Shown here piece by piece: positions 1-7,762 of a stretch of 64,000 nucleotides of DNA. Every line of letters begins with the position of its first letter. Position 1 is the stretch's first letter. This DNA is from Rufibacter latericius. GTDB lineage: Bacteria > Bacteroidota > Bacteroidia > Cytophagales > Hymenobacteraceae. Both the position numbers and the translations under genes were made by a program. The stretch is from NCBI RefSeq assembly GCF_003721515.1, contig NZ_RJJD01000001.1:248001-312000 (forward strand), given 5' to 3'. The notes under the pieces were generated by a model. The model was not told the DNA's origin. It saw nothing but the letters and a program-made list of their open reading frames with translations, and did no database searches.

Positions 1-174
1 CGTACTGTCTGTCGGCGGGCCGAGCGCCTGGTCATTGCCTTGCAGGAAGAGTCGCACGTAGATGACCTGGTGGTGCAGTACCTCAACCGGCTCTCAGATT
101 TCCTCTTTGTGCTGAGCCGCGCCAACGGTTTTGAATTAGGAGTAAAAGAAATAACTTGGAAGCCTCGTATGTGA
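1..174 (+). CDS. Cob(I)alamin adenosyltransferase, PduO/MMAB type, C-terminal part (5' truncated)
   Basis: The window opens inside an open frame that runs in frame 1 to TGA at 172-174 and encodes 57 residues. The visible tail has CRRAERL, then NRLSDFLFVLSR and a final W near the end, which is the typical C-terminal helix of PduO-type ATP:cob(I)alamin adenosyltransferases (known family signature). The enzyme transfers the adenosyl group of ATP to cob(I)alamin, giving adenosylcobalamin. The N-terminal two thirds lie outside the window, so the active site cannot be checked. Context supports the call: both methylmalonyl-CoA mutase subunits and the MeaB chaperone, which use this cofactor, are 33-45 kb downstream. 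Confidence 0.85.
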   Translation, partial: RTVCRRAERLVIALQEESHVDDLVVQYLNRLSDFLFVLSRANGFELGVKEITWKPRM

Positions 175-184
175 GGCTTTTTTT
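160..184 (+). terminator. Intrinsic terminator of the adenosyltransferase gene
   Basis: A 7-bp stem (AAGCCTC at 160-166 with GAGGCTT at 173-179, loop of six) is followed by a run of seven T. The stem starts inside the last codons and spans the stop codon at 172-174. Confidence 0.8.
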
Positions 185-234
185 ATTCAGAATTGCCAGA
201 ATTGCGTATAATCCTTAGTCATATCACCAAACCT

Positions 235-1305
235 ATGCAAACCGAATCCATTTCTATCCATACCACCGTTACCACCGCTAGTCAATTAGCCGATCTTGAC
301 CTTGAGAACCTGCAGTTCGGGAAAGTTTTCGCCGATCACATGTTGGAGGTTGATTTCAAGGACGGTGCCTGGCAACAGCCACGAATTCTCCCCTACGGTC
401 CCATTGAGTTGAGTCCGGCTACCGCCGCGCTGCACTATGGCCAAGCCATGTTTGAAGGGATGAAAGCCTATAAAACCCCTGAAGGGAAAGTGGTGCTGTT
501 CCGGCCGCAGGACAACTGGGCCAGGATGAACAAATCGGCTGTTCGGTTGTGCATGCCGGAGATCCCCGAAGACATTTTCATGGATGGCCTGAAACAACTC
601 GTCGCCCTGGATGCTGATTGGGTTCCGCAGCGCCCCGGTTATTCTTTGTACATCCGTCCGTTCATGTTCGGGTCTGAAGGGTTGTTGGGGGTTCGTCCGG
701 CCACGGAATACAAGTTCATTATCTTCTGCAGCCCCGCCAGCGGCTATTACGCTGAGCCGGTGCGCGTGAAGATTGAAGAACACTACACCCGCGCCGTAGA
801 AGGCGGATTTGGTTTCGCGAAAGCAGCTGGTAACTACGGAGGTTCTTTGCTGCCCGCCAAACTGGCCCACGAAGAAGGCTACCACCAAATAATCTGGACC
901 GATGGCCGCGAGCACAACTACATAGAGGAATCTGGCACCATGAACGTGATGTTCGTGATTGACGGCACCTTGGTAACGCCAGCCCTAAGCACCTCCATCC
1001 TGGCTGGTATCACCCGCGACAGCGTGCTGCAACTGGCCCGCGACTGGGGCGTTCCCGTAGAAGAAAGACGCATCAAAGTGCAGGAGATCGCCGATGCCTA
1101 CAAAGCTGGTAAACTGCAGGACGCCTTCGGGACCGGTACCGCTGCCACCATCGCCCACATTAAATCCATCACCTTCAGAGGAGAGGAAATGATGTTACCA
1201 CCGGTGGCTGATCGTACGCTTTCAAACAAGATTGCCACTGAGCTGGATAACATCCGCTACGGATTGTCGCCTGATCCACATGGATGGGTAGTTCCCGTGG
1301 TGTAA
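235..1305 (+). CDS. ilvE: Branched-chain amino acid aminotransferase
   Basis: Fold-type IV PLP enzyme of 356 aa that interconverts leucine, isoleucine or valine with their 2-oxo acids using 2-oxoglutarate/glutamate, in the cytoplasm. The catalytic lysine is visible as K196 in GFGFAKAAGNYGG. Downstream, IEESGTMNVMFV and TPALSTSILAGITRDS are PLP-phosphate and substrate-loop motifs of the mitochondrial-BCAT-like (type 2) group. The frame is open upstream to a TTG at 193, but the ATG at 235 gives the usual family N-terminus and is preferred. It stands alone between the terminator at 160-184 and the palindrome at 1327-1370. Confidence 0.95.
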   Translation: MQTESISIHTTVTTASQLADLDLENLQFGKVFADHMLEVDFKDGAWQQPRILPYGPIELSPATAALHYGQAMFEGMKAYKTPEGKVVLFRPQDNWARMNKSAVRLCMPEIPEDIFMDGLKQLVALDADWVPQRPGYSLYIRPFMFGSEGLLGVRPATEYKFIIFCSPASGYYAEPVRVKIEEHYTRAVEGGFGFAKAAGNYGGSLLPAKLAHEEGYHQIIWTDGREHNYIEESGTMNVMFVIDGTLVTPALSTSILAGITRDSVLQLARDWGVPVEERRIKVQEIADAYKAGKLQDAFGTGTAATIAHIKSITFRGEEMMLPPVADRTLSNKIATELDNIRYGLSPDPHGWVVPVV

Positions 1306-1326
1306 TCTTTGAGTTAAATTTCTTTG

Positions 1327-1370
1327 ATCCGTTTCGGGGTTGTTTTCTGTAAAACGGCCTTGAAACGGAT
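1327..1370 (+). terminator. ilvE terminator, a member of the intergenic palindrome family
   Basis: ATCCGTTTC at the left pairs with GAAACGGAT at the right, enclosing the family core GTTTTCTGTAAAAC, and a run of eight T follows at 1370-1377. It is the only family copy with an obvious T-tract directly downstream, so here it should work as an intrinsic terminator. Confidence 0.8.
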
Positions 1371-1390
1371 TTTTTTTGATGTTTGTGCAT

Positions 1391-1712
1391 GCAGTTGGCT
1401 TGTTCTGGCGAAAGTCCGTTCTTTTCGTGAGTGCATGAATTTTAATGTTTCATAGCTAGGCTCCGAGCGTTCACAGCTGCGAGACCCCGCCTTCCGCCCT
1501 CGCGCTGTGCCAGCTTCCTTTGCTCCTTGCAGTCGCAATGCCTATCGGCACCGGAACCTGCCTAGGCGCTCACCCGAAAGTTTAGAAACAGAGGGGTGCA
1601 GGAGAAAGGCAATCCTTTTCTGTTCCTTATAATATGATAATATGGTTCAAGTCTGCGACCTGGACCTAAATGACCTGCGGTTAGCAAAGCTGTGAGGCAA
1701 GAGTCTCAAATA
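1391..1712. repeat. Dispersed intergenic repeat R1, copy A
   Basis: About 320 bp that align with 32741-33052. The best-conserved block (1460-1558) contains GGCTCCGAGCG, CCCCGCCTTCC, CCCTCGCGCTG, TTCCTTTGCTCC and CAGTCGCAATGC in the same order and spacing as copy B. A second conserved block at 1641-1712 starts with ATGGTTCAAGTCTGCGACC. No transposase or terminal inverted repeats are visible. The antisense strand has an open frame of about 40 codons shared with copy B without indels, but amino acid changes are frequent, so I do not call a gene. Confidence 0.75.
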
Positions 1713-1862
1713 TGCGTCCCTGTAATTTTACGATGCCTAATTATGCCCTTAGCCTTATCACCAATAACATAAACGGCACCTACTTTCTACAATAAAACAT
1801 CGTTCATAGGCTACTCGGCTACCACTTTACCAACCTTTTCAGCCTTCTTTCCTTATAACTAG

Positions 1863-1870
1863 TATCTTTG
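1863..1870 (+). promoter_or_regulatory. Putative -7 promoter element of prfB
   Basis: TATCTTTG matches the Bacteroidota -7 consensus TAnnTTTG exactly and lies 44 bp before the prfB ATG. No clear -33 TTTG is seen. Confidence 0.6.
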
Positions 1871-1913
1871 CAAAAACGGCTAATTCCCCAAATTAAGATT
1901 AGCACATCCTGAT

Positions 1914-2991
1914 ATGACCCAAGAACAAATCAAAGAATTGAAAGGCCGGGTAGAGGCGTTGAGGAGGTATCTTTGACTACGATGCCAAGAAAGAACAAGT
2001 AACTGCCATTGAGGCCCAATCTGCTGCCCCTGATTTCTGGGACGATCCTAAAAAAGCCGAAACCGTTTTAAAAGAGGCCAAAAGCCTCAAAACCTGGACC
2101 GATGATTTTGAGAACACGTCCAAGGCGGTGGAAGACGTAGAAGTACTATTTGATTTCTATAAAGAGGGCGACGTCTCAGAGGAAGATATATCCACTGAGT
2201 TTAAGGCCGCTGAGGAAACTGTGGAGGGACTGGAATTCAAGCGGATGCTCAGCAACGAAGAAGATCAGTTAGGCGCTGTTTTGGAGGTAAACTCCGGGGC
2301 CGGTGGTACCGAAAGCCAGGACTGGGCCGAGATGCTCTACCGCATGTACCTCATGTGGGGCGAACGCAAAGGCTACACTGTCAAACAAATCGACTTTCAA
2401 CCGGGCGAGGGCGCGGGCATCAAATCGGCGACCCTCCAGTTTGAGGGAGACTTCGCCTATGGTTACCTGAAGGCAGAGATTGGCGTGCACCGTTTGGTGC
2501 GCATCTCACCTTTTGACTCCGGCGGACGCCGACATACCTCTTTTGCCTCGGTGTTTGCCTACCCCATTGTGGATGACACCATTGAGATCACCGTAAATCC
2601 CGGCGATATTGAGTGGGACACTTACCGCGCCGGTGGAGCTGGTGGCCAGAACGTAAACAAAGTAGAAACGGCGGTACGGCTCCGGCACAAACCAACGGGC
2701 ATCACTATTGCAGTGCAGATTGAGCGCTCGCAGCTCATGAACAAGGAACACGCCATTAGAATGCTGAAATCGCAGCTCTACCAGATTGAGATCAACAAGC
2801 GGAACGAGGAGCGCGACAAGGTGGAGAGCACCAAAAAACGCATCGATTTCGGTTCTCAGATCCGGAACTATGTGCTGCACCCGTACAAGCTTATCAAAGA
2901 CATCAGAACCGGCGTTGAGCGCACTGATGTCCAAAACGTGCTAGACGGAGACTTGGATGACTATATAAAAGCGTTCCTGATGCAGGCCTAA
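1914..2991 (+). CDS. prfB: Peptide chain release factor 2, made by programmed +1 frameshift
   Basis: Decodes UGA and UAA stop codons and releases the peptide from the ribosome. Translation starts at ATG 1914 and reaches an in-frame TGA at 1974-1976 after 20 codons. A +1 shift at CTT (1971-1973), so that GAC at 1975 is read next, continues the frame to 2991, giving join(1914..1973,1975..2991), 358 aa, a normal RF2 length. Visible motifs are the SPF anticodon tripeptide at 198-200, giving UGA specificity, and the catalytic GGQ at 243-245 within the [13 protein letters not shown] segment. The slippage context AGGAGG-TAT-CTT-TGA-C is nearly the same as in E. coli. Annotation software that ignores the shift would call only a shortened gene from 2128. 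Confidence 0.95.
1962..1977 (+). promoter_or_regulatory. prfB autoregulatory +1 frameshift site
   Basis: Elements in order: internal Shine-Dalgarno-like AGGAGG (1962-1967), TAT, the slippery CTT (1971-1973), then TGA followed by C. Known mechanism: when RF2 is scarce, the slow UGA is bypassed by tRNA-Leu slipping into the +1 frame, which restores RF2 synthesis. Confidence 0.93.
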
Positions 2992-3004
2992 AAGCCTCTT
3001 CTGA

Positions 3005-3067
3005 CTTCCTTAAAACTGAAAAGCCTTTCCGCAGCAATTGCAGAAAGGCTTTTCAGTTTTAAGGAAG
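3005..3067. terminator. Bidirectional terminator between prfB and the minus-strand gene at 3118
   Basis: A near-perfect 25-bp stem (CTTCCTTAAAACTGAAAAG at left with its complement at right, including GCCTTTC/GAAAGGC) encloses a 13-nt loop. A- and T-rich stem sides would give a U-tract in either direction. Its right arm doubles as the left arm of the palindrome at 3054-3092. Confidence 0.8.
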
Positions 3068-3092
3068 TTTTCGGGAAACTGGTTCAAAAACC
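3054..3092. repeat. Intergenic palindrome family, copy overlapping the prfB terminator
   Basis: Left arm CAGTTTTAAGGAA, core GTTTTCGGGAAAC, right arm TGGTTCAAAAACC. It follows the family layout but the arm is shared with the hairpin at 3005-3067. Confidence 0.55.
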
Positions 3093-3117
3093 CAATACTC
3101 CGGTAAAAGAACGAACC

Positions 3118-3507
3118 TTACTGAGCGGGCTTCTCAGGAGTGTTGGGTAGAGGCAGTACCTTATAGCGTTTCTTCAGCAGGTGGTACTTGGTAGAGGACT
3201 CATCTGCTTTAACCGAGGGCATGGGCTCCTGCTTGTTTTGGAACTTAGCCATGGGCATGTTGCTGTAAAACGGGGTTACTTCTTCCCGAGCCAAATCTTG
3301 GGGCTCCCTCCTATTCCAGAAACTTTCCCCTTTGTTTTGCCGGGGCAACTCAAATTTATGTCCAAATTTACCTTCCCGTTGTGGAGAAGAGAGCGGCGGC
3401 AACAAACCAGGGCTTTCTGATGTTTTGGTACTATCCGGTGATGTCTGCGCGAAGGCTGCCCCTGCCCAAAAGATCAGCACAAACATCCCTACAATTTTCT
3501 TTTCCAT
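3118..3507 (-). CDS. Small secreted protein of unknown function
   Basis: Encodes 129 aa with a clear signal peptide (MEKKIVGMFVLIFWAG, cleavage likely after AFAQ at 18-21). The mature part is hydrophilic, rich in P, S and K, with no recognised domain. The antisense frames are not convincing because only this strand gives a signal peptide. It converges with prfB and is followed on the minus strand by the terminator at 3005-3067. No function can be assigned; it is likely lineage-specific and periplasmic or cell-surface. Confidence 0.7.
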   Translation of the reverse strand: MEKKIVGMFVLIFWAGAAFAQTSPDSTKTSESPGLLPPLSSPQREGKFGHKFELPRQNKGESFWNRREPQDLAREEVTPFYSNMPMAKFQNKQEPMPSVKADESSTKYHLLKKRYKVLPLPNTPEKPAQ

Positions 3508-3625
3508 CTCTATGGATTTTTAAAGTCTCAGGGAAACAACCTTAATGTAAGTTTAGCATAGTAAACTGGTTGCATCCCGCTGAAGGTAGTTTCCTTCTAA
3601 TATACGATTTTGGGGCTAAAAATGC

Positions 3626-4201
3626 TTAGTACGTCGCATCACCTACGGCAAGCCCAATCAGTACCAGTACAAAGAAAATGGCTCCTAACACCACCACTAC
3701 AATCTCACCGCCGGAGAAAGCCGAAGACGTTTTGCCCTGTGGGTTTGCCTTCCGGAAAAAGTAGTTTCTGGCTTGTAGCACCGGAATCATAGGCACAAAT
3801 GAAACGAGTGAGATCAGCCACATGGGATCTGGCAGGTTAGACAAAAGAGAAATCAACAGAAACGCCACAAACAACCACCCAGGAGAGTAACTCTGCTCAT
3901 ACCCCACTGACTTAGCCCGACCTAAGACATTCTTGTTCAATTCATACCCGAAGAAAATAACGAAGATGGATCGCCAGATGGGCATGATTTCCTCCCGCTC
4001 CTCCATCTCCTTGATGAAATACCAGTTCTTATACCACCAGTAAATCAGGTATAGGCTGAAGGAAAGAAAGCAAAGCATACTGAATTTCCAGACAGGTAGC
4101 ACTTGATGGTATTCTTCAATTATATCCTGCTCTTCTTTACTGAAAGTAATGGTTGGGTTAGGAGACAGGTTTTCTTCGTTGGCGGGTAAATCTAATTCCA
4201 T
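3626..4201 (-). CDS. Integral membrane protein of unknown function
   Basis: Encodes 191 aa from ATG 4201 (an upstream TTG at 4213 is less likely). About four to five hydrophobic segments are visible: around 40-60 (FSMLCFLSFSLYLIYWWY), 80-95, 110-130 (two adjacent) and 165-187 at the C-terminus. The LYLIYWWYKNW segment resembles the aromatic motif of DUF4234-like membrane proteins, a weak similarity. The N-terminal 40 residues are acidic and soluble. Neighbours give no functional hint. Confidence 0.7.
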   Translation of the reverse strand: MELDLPANEENLSPNPTITFSKEEQDIIEEYHQVLPVWKFSMLCFLSFSLYLIYWWYKNWYFIKEMEEREEIMPIWRSIFVIFFGYELNKNVLGRAKSVGYEQSYSPGWLFVAFLLISLLSNLPDPMWLISLVSFVPMIPVLQARNYFFRKANPQGKTSSAFSGGEIVVVVLGAIFFVLVLIGLAVGDATY

Positions 4202-4532
4202 ATAGAAGGTCAAATAATATATAAATGGTAGGTAGGATTGAAAACTTGGCTTGCCTATACAACCTGTAAGGAGAAGCCATCTTCAAAAATCGACTACTTC
4301 ATTCCTGAGCAACGGAAAACCTTTTTTGATTGCTCTCCTTCGTTAAATACAAGGATTATAGAAGGTTAAAACCCGTTCTTCTAAAGTAGAATAATTTCCC
4401 TTCTCTACAAAACCGAACACCAACCCCAAGCCGGTTTCCTTTTCCTTTGGCGTTGAACCGTTCCCATTCCCAACATGTTCATAAGGGGCCGTTCCTTTGT
4501 CTCTGAAGGAACAGATCCTCAAAATCTTAGAC
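4202..4532. other. Intergenic region between divergent genes
   Basis: This 331-bp spacer should contain promoters for both flanking genes. TTCCTTTG at 4492-4499 is a one-mismatch match to the -7 consensus for the plus-strand gene. I see no repeat, RNA or further gene in it. Confidence 0.4.
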
Positions 4533-5687
4533 ATGAACCTGCATTCTTCGGCACCCCTGTTTTTCAGGGGGAAACCTATAGCATCTGCTTCCCAATGGCT
4601 TCTGCTTTTGGGCTTGTCGCTTCTCGCGCTTTTAGTACTGGGCGGGGCGGGGCAATCTACGGCCAAACAAGAAACCTTGGTGCTGAAATCTGAGCAGCTC
4701 CCTTTCCAGACGAAGGAGTTTTACATAGCCGATGTCATTGATGAACGGCAAAACCCCAAGGCCATGGGATCACTGGTAGCGGCGGTGACTCCGGCGTCCG
4801 TCTCAAAGCCCGTGGATTTCCAGGGAGGCAGCGTGCCGGCTATCAAGAAATACATCAACGAAAGCTTCTCCCATAACCCCAAAGCCCGTCCTATTCTCAT
4901 GCGCCTGAAGGAATACCAGGTGACGGAAAAAACCGTGGCGGGCGGGCGTGTGGAAGGTCAGATCCAGATTTCGGCGGCGTTTGAGGTGCAGCGCGAAGGC
5001 AAAAAACTGCACTTATTCGATTACAAAAGCGGGGCCCGGTACGCCCGCCCGGCCACCAACCTCACCATGGTAGAGCCAACTCTTAGAAAGACCTTGTCTG
5101 AGTCCTTGCGTTATCTTACCGGCTGGATGGACAAGGAAGTTCCGCATAACGAGAAGCTGGCCCGAAAAATCCAGGTGCACTTTGAGGATTACAAGCAGCA
5201 CTCAGACGATGATACCCTGTTCTATGACCCCGCCCGCCCTCTGAATTGGAGCGATTTCCAGGGAGGCTCCAGCCTAAGGGGCAATTATGCGGCGTCCATT
5301 TTCCCGGGTTTATCCAATGACATCCAGTCTACGGTAGAGAATGGGGTCATTCACATTCGGGTGGCTACTAAGCCCTATATTTTGCGCAGCCTGTCTAAGG
5401 TTCTGCCCGATGCCCGAAACGAGTACGCCCTCAACCACGAGCAGCGCCACTTTGACATCCTGAAACTGGTGTCTGAGCACTACAAGCAGCGGTTACGCCC
5501 CGAAAAGCTGAACCTGGAGGATTACGAAAGCATTATCCGGTATCAGTACCTGGAGGCGCTTTGGGAATTAGATCGCCTACAGAAACAATACGACGGGGAA
5601 ACCAGCCACGGCCTCAACCGCATGGCCCAGGAAAAATGGAACCAGAAGATAGACCAGGAACTGCGTGAGTTTAAAGTAAAACCCTAA
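4533..5687 (+). CDS. Membrane-anchored protein with DUF922-like metalloprotease domain
   Basis: Encodes 384 aa from ATG 4533; an upstream TTG at 4497 would add 12 residues ahead of the hydrophobic segment. Residues about 22-45 form a membrane anchor or uncleaved signal (WLLLLGLSLLALLVLGG). The C-terminal half has PLNWSDFQG followed by YALNHEQRHFDI, where HEQRH is a zincin-like HExxH variant, as in the DUF922 family of predicted secreted Zn-dependent proteases. The N-terminal half (about 60-200) has no domain I recognise. The active site has Q after E, which still fits HExxH (H-E-Q-R-H). Likely acts in the periplasm; substrate unknown. It is followed by the strong terminator at 5707. Confidence 0.75.
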   Translation: MNLHSSAPLFFRGKPIASASQWLLLLGLSLLALLVLGGAGQSTAKQETLVLKSEQLPFQTKEFYIADVIDERQNPKAMGSLVAAVTPASVSKPVDFQGGSVPAIKKYINESFSHNPKARPILMRLKEYQVTEKTVAGGRVEGQIQISAAFEVQREGKKLHLFDYKSGARYARPATNLTMVEPTLRKTLSESLRYLTGWMDKEVPHNEKLARKIQVHFEDYKQHSDDDTLFYDPARPLNWSDFQGGSSLRGNYAASIFPGLSNDIQSTVENGVIHIRVATKPYILRSLSKVLPDARNEYALNHEQRHFDILKLVSEHYKQRLRPEKLNLEDYESIIRYQYLEALWELDRLQKQYDGETSHGLNRMAQEKWNQKIDQELREFKVKP

Positions 5688-5706
5688 TTCATAATTTAGT
5701 AGCCAT

Positions 5707-5747
5707 AAAAAAGGTGGCCACTCTGCAACAGAGTGGCCACCTTTTTT
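5707..5747. terminator. Bidirectional intrinsic terminator
   Basis: A 19-bp perfect stem (AAAAAAGGTGGCCACTCTG and its complement) with a 3-nt loop. The A and T flanks supply a U-tract in both directions, serving the plus gene ending at 5687 and the minus gene ending at 5785. Confidence 0.92.
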
Positions 5748-5748
5748 A

Positions 5749-5779
5749 TGACCGTTTTAAGGAAAACAGCCCCAAAGCG
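5749..5779. repeat. Intergenic palindrome family copy
   Basis: Core GTTTTAAGGAAAAC with right arm AGCCCCAAAGCG. The left arm is degenerate and runs into the adjacent terminator. Confidence 0.6.
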
Positions 5780-5784
5780 ATTGC

Positions 5785-6576
5785 TTACCCGAAAATCTCT
5801 TCCAAGACCCCGGCCAGACGCACGCCACCTTTCAGGAGCTGGTCGTTCAGGGTCTGCACATAGTCAAAGTTGTAGCGGTAGCTCAGTTTTTCCTCGGGCT
5901 TGGTGATGCCTTTGTACAGCTGCTGCGCAATCTGGTACGATTCAAAAAACCAAACCGGAGCCAATTGCTTTTGCCAGGTCTTCACCTGGTCCTTAGAGGC
6001 GAAGTTGATGGCGGTGGCGTACTCAGTATAGCTCAGTTGCTGGTATTCTATCAATTGGGAATCCCAAAGGAGGTGCAGGTTGGTAGGCTGATTGAACCAT
6101 TCCAGGCGCACCCGGTTTCCCCCTAAATCCTCCGGACGGCCAACGTGCATGGGTTGGTGTACATCGCCTACTATGTGAATCAAAAGACGCAGGTTCATTT
6201 GCTTTTTCTCGGGCGCCAAGTCTTTCTTTTTCAGCTCGGTAATCAGGTAGTTCAGGCGGGTATAGGCATCGGTGGCGGTATCGGCATGAAGATGCTTCTC
6301 TACCTGCTCAAAGCTGAGGCCTTCCTTCAGGTTCACGTAATGCCAGGTATCCAGATAGTTAAAATTGGGGTCAGATTTGATGAAATCGGGCCAGTTGCTG
6401 GCCATGGCGATGGACTCGTTGCCCAGTATTTTGCGGATGTTCTTCCTTGCTTTGTTAGAGATATGGCGATCAGCGATTTCGCCTACAATACGGTGACCAA
6501 TCATACCCCAACCCATGGATTGGAACGGCAGGTAAAGAAGGAAACAAAGGAAAATCAGTTTTTTAAAAGCGTTCAT
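5785..6576 (-). CDS. Secreted S1/P1-type nuclease
   Basis: Encodes 263 aa from ATG 6576, chosen because a signal peptide (KKLIFLCFLLYLPFQSMG) follows directly; the longer frame to 6717 has no coding character. The mature protein would begin at the conserved WG (WGMIGHRIVGEIADRH), whose Trp and His are zinc ligands in the S1/P1 family. Other zinc-cluster pieces are visible: NWPDFIKSD, DTWHYVN, LLIHIVGDVHQPMHVG, GGNRV and NLHLLWDSQLIE. The enzyme degrades single-stranded RNA and DNA to 5'-mononucleotides outside the cytoplasm. It probably salvages nucleic acid as a nutrient. Confidence 0.93.
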   Translation of the reverse strand: MNAFKKLIFLCFLLYLPFQSMGWGMIGHRIVGEIADRHISNKARKNIRKILGNESIAMASNWPDFIKSDPNFNYLDTWHYVNLKEGLSFEQVEKHLHADTATDAYTRLNYLITELKKKDLAPEKKQMNLRLLIHIVGDVHQPMHVGRPEDLGGNRVRLEWFNQPTNLHLLWDSQLIEYQQLSYTEYATAINFASKDQVKTWQKQLAPVWFFESYQIAQQLYKGITKPEEKLSYRYNFDYVQTLNDQLLKGGVRLAGVLEEIFG

Positions 6577-6608
6577 GCAGGTGTTTGATGGTTGGCAAAT
6601 GAAAGGTG

Positions 6609-6616
6609 CAAAAGTA
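6609..6616 (-). promoter_or_regulatory. Putative -7 element of the S1/P1 nuclease gene
   Basis: On the minus strand this reads TACTTTTG, matching TAnnTTTG, 33 bp ahead of the ATG at 6576. Confidence 0.55.
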
Positions 6617-6647
6617 GGCAAAAAAGCCGGCAGGCGAACTTTCCTTT

Positions 6648-6688
6648 CGGTTTCTGCTTTGTTTTCAGGAAAACGGCCGCTAAACGGG
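6648..6688. repeat. Intergenic palindrome family copy
   Basis: Left arm CGGTTTCTGCTTT, core GTTTTCAGGAAAAC, right arm GGCCGCTAAACGGG. It abuts the stop codon of the SDR gene at 6689 on the minus strand. Confidence 0.8.
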
Positions 6689-7417
6689 TTAGAACTCACG
6701 CACCGAGCACACCACACCCTGGGCCAAGCCAGGTTCCTTCATTAGCTGAATTACCTTCCGGGCTACTTCCTCAGGCGAAACCAAGGCTCCGGCGTCTTTG
6801 TAGTCCCTGAACTGCTGTACGCTGCTGAACTGGTTTACATCGGTTTCCCTGATCTGCTCCTGCATTTCAGTATCTATCAGTCCCGGCGACAAAGAGAACA
6901 CCCGTACGCCGGTGCCCATCTGCTCCTGCTCCAGTTGCGCAGTCTGGGAAAGCATGTCTAGGGCGGCTTTGGAGGCACAGTAAGCCGCCCAGCCATCAAT
7001 GGGTCTCTGTCCGGCTCCCGAGCTGATGTTCACGATCATTTTCTCGCAGTTCTGCCGGTGCTGATAGCTTTGCAGATACATGTTCATGAGCATGGCCGGC
7101 ACAATCACGTTCACGTCAAACACGAACTCAAAATGCTCGCTTTGGCTCTGCCCGATGTACCCTATCTCGCCAATTACCCCGGCATTGTTCACCAACACTA
7201 TTTTCTGTGCATCATCGAACGGAGAGAAGACTTTGTGGAGGTTGTGCTCCACCCCTGCTATGTCTGAAAAATCCAGCGGCTGATGCCGATACCTTGGGTG
7301 ACTGATGGTGCTGTTGCGGGATACGCCCACTACGCAGTTGTTCTCGTCTTCTAACAAGGCCTCGGCAAGGGCTTTTCCCAACCCCCGGCTGGCTCCGGTG
7401 ATGATGTAGTGGTTCAT
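6689..7417 (-). CDS. Short-chain dehydrogenase/reductase, sepiapterin reductase-like
   Basis: A classical SDR of 242 aa. The NADP-binding motif TGASRGLG is at 8-15, the NNAG motif near residue 76, and the catalytic triad near 131 (NISSGAG, Ser), then Y and K in YCASK near 146-150. A SPGLIDTEM segment follows. The arrangement and the VGVSRN stretch after the first beta strand suggest an NADP-dependent carbonyl reductase of the benzil/sepiapterin reductase subgroup; the physiological substrate cannot be told from sequence. It lies 112 bp upstream of the nuclease on the same strand, with the palindrome at 6648 and the nuclease promoter between them, so they are probably separate units. Confidence 0.88.
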   Translation of the reverse strand: MNHYIITGASRGLGKALAEALLEDENNCVVGVSRNSTISHPRYRHQPLDFSDIAGVEHNLHKVFSPFDDAQKIVLVNNAGVIGEIGYIGQSQSEHFEFVFDVNVIVPAMLMNMYLQSYQHRQNCEKMIVNISSGAGQRPIDGWAAYCASKAALDMLSQTAQLEQEQMGTGVRVFSLSPGLIDTEMQEQIRETDVNQFSSVQQFRDYKDAGALVSPEEVARKVIQLMKEPGLAQGVVCSVREF

Positions 7418-7592
7418 ATGTTCAATTAGGAATTAGGGATGACAGAAAACCAATCTACCTCTGCATACGAAAGAATGGGATGGTAGAGTTGGGGTAAGGA
7501 TATGGACATAGACCCTCGGGGTGTCCAGAGGAAATGCAAGTGTCTCCGCCAACTACGTTTCTACCCTATTTTCCATAAAACGGGCAAAAAAC

Positions 7593-7628
7593 AGAAAGAG
7601 CCGCTTCTTGCAAGGAGCAGCTCTTTCT
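7593..7628. terminator. Terminator-like hairpin downstream of hslU
   Basis: AGAAAGAGC pairs with GCTCTTTCT across an 18-nt partly paired loop, with flanking A and T runs. Immediately upstream at about 7568-7590 is a degenerate copy of the palindrome-family core (TTTTCCATAAAACGGGC). Confidence 0.6.
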
Positions 7629-7630
7629 TG

Positions 7631-7721
7631 TTGTCATCCTGAAAGGATCTTGGTTGCAAACGGTATTAGCAGTTAAGTAAGGTATTCCTAGTTTGCCCAC
7701 AAGATCCTTTCAGGATGACAA
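7631..7721. repeat. Dispersed repeat R3 (GTCATCCTGAAAGG inverted pair), copy A
   Basis: A perfect 21-bp inverted repeat (TTGTCATCCTGAAAGGATCTTG at left, complement ending at 7721) surrounds a 47-bp spacer with a second short inverted pair (GTTGCAAAC/GTTTGC). A second element with the same ends is at 35826-35992. The layout resembles REP/MITE-like palindromes; no coding capacity. Confidence 0.8.
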
Positions 7722-7762
7722 AGAAGGATGGGTTAAGGGAAAACTAAATCCTAGATTCCTAA

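Noticed and set aside
286-915. 209-codon minus-strand frame inside ilvE
   Set aside because: Antisense shadow; ilvE motifs are complete on the other strand.
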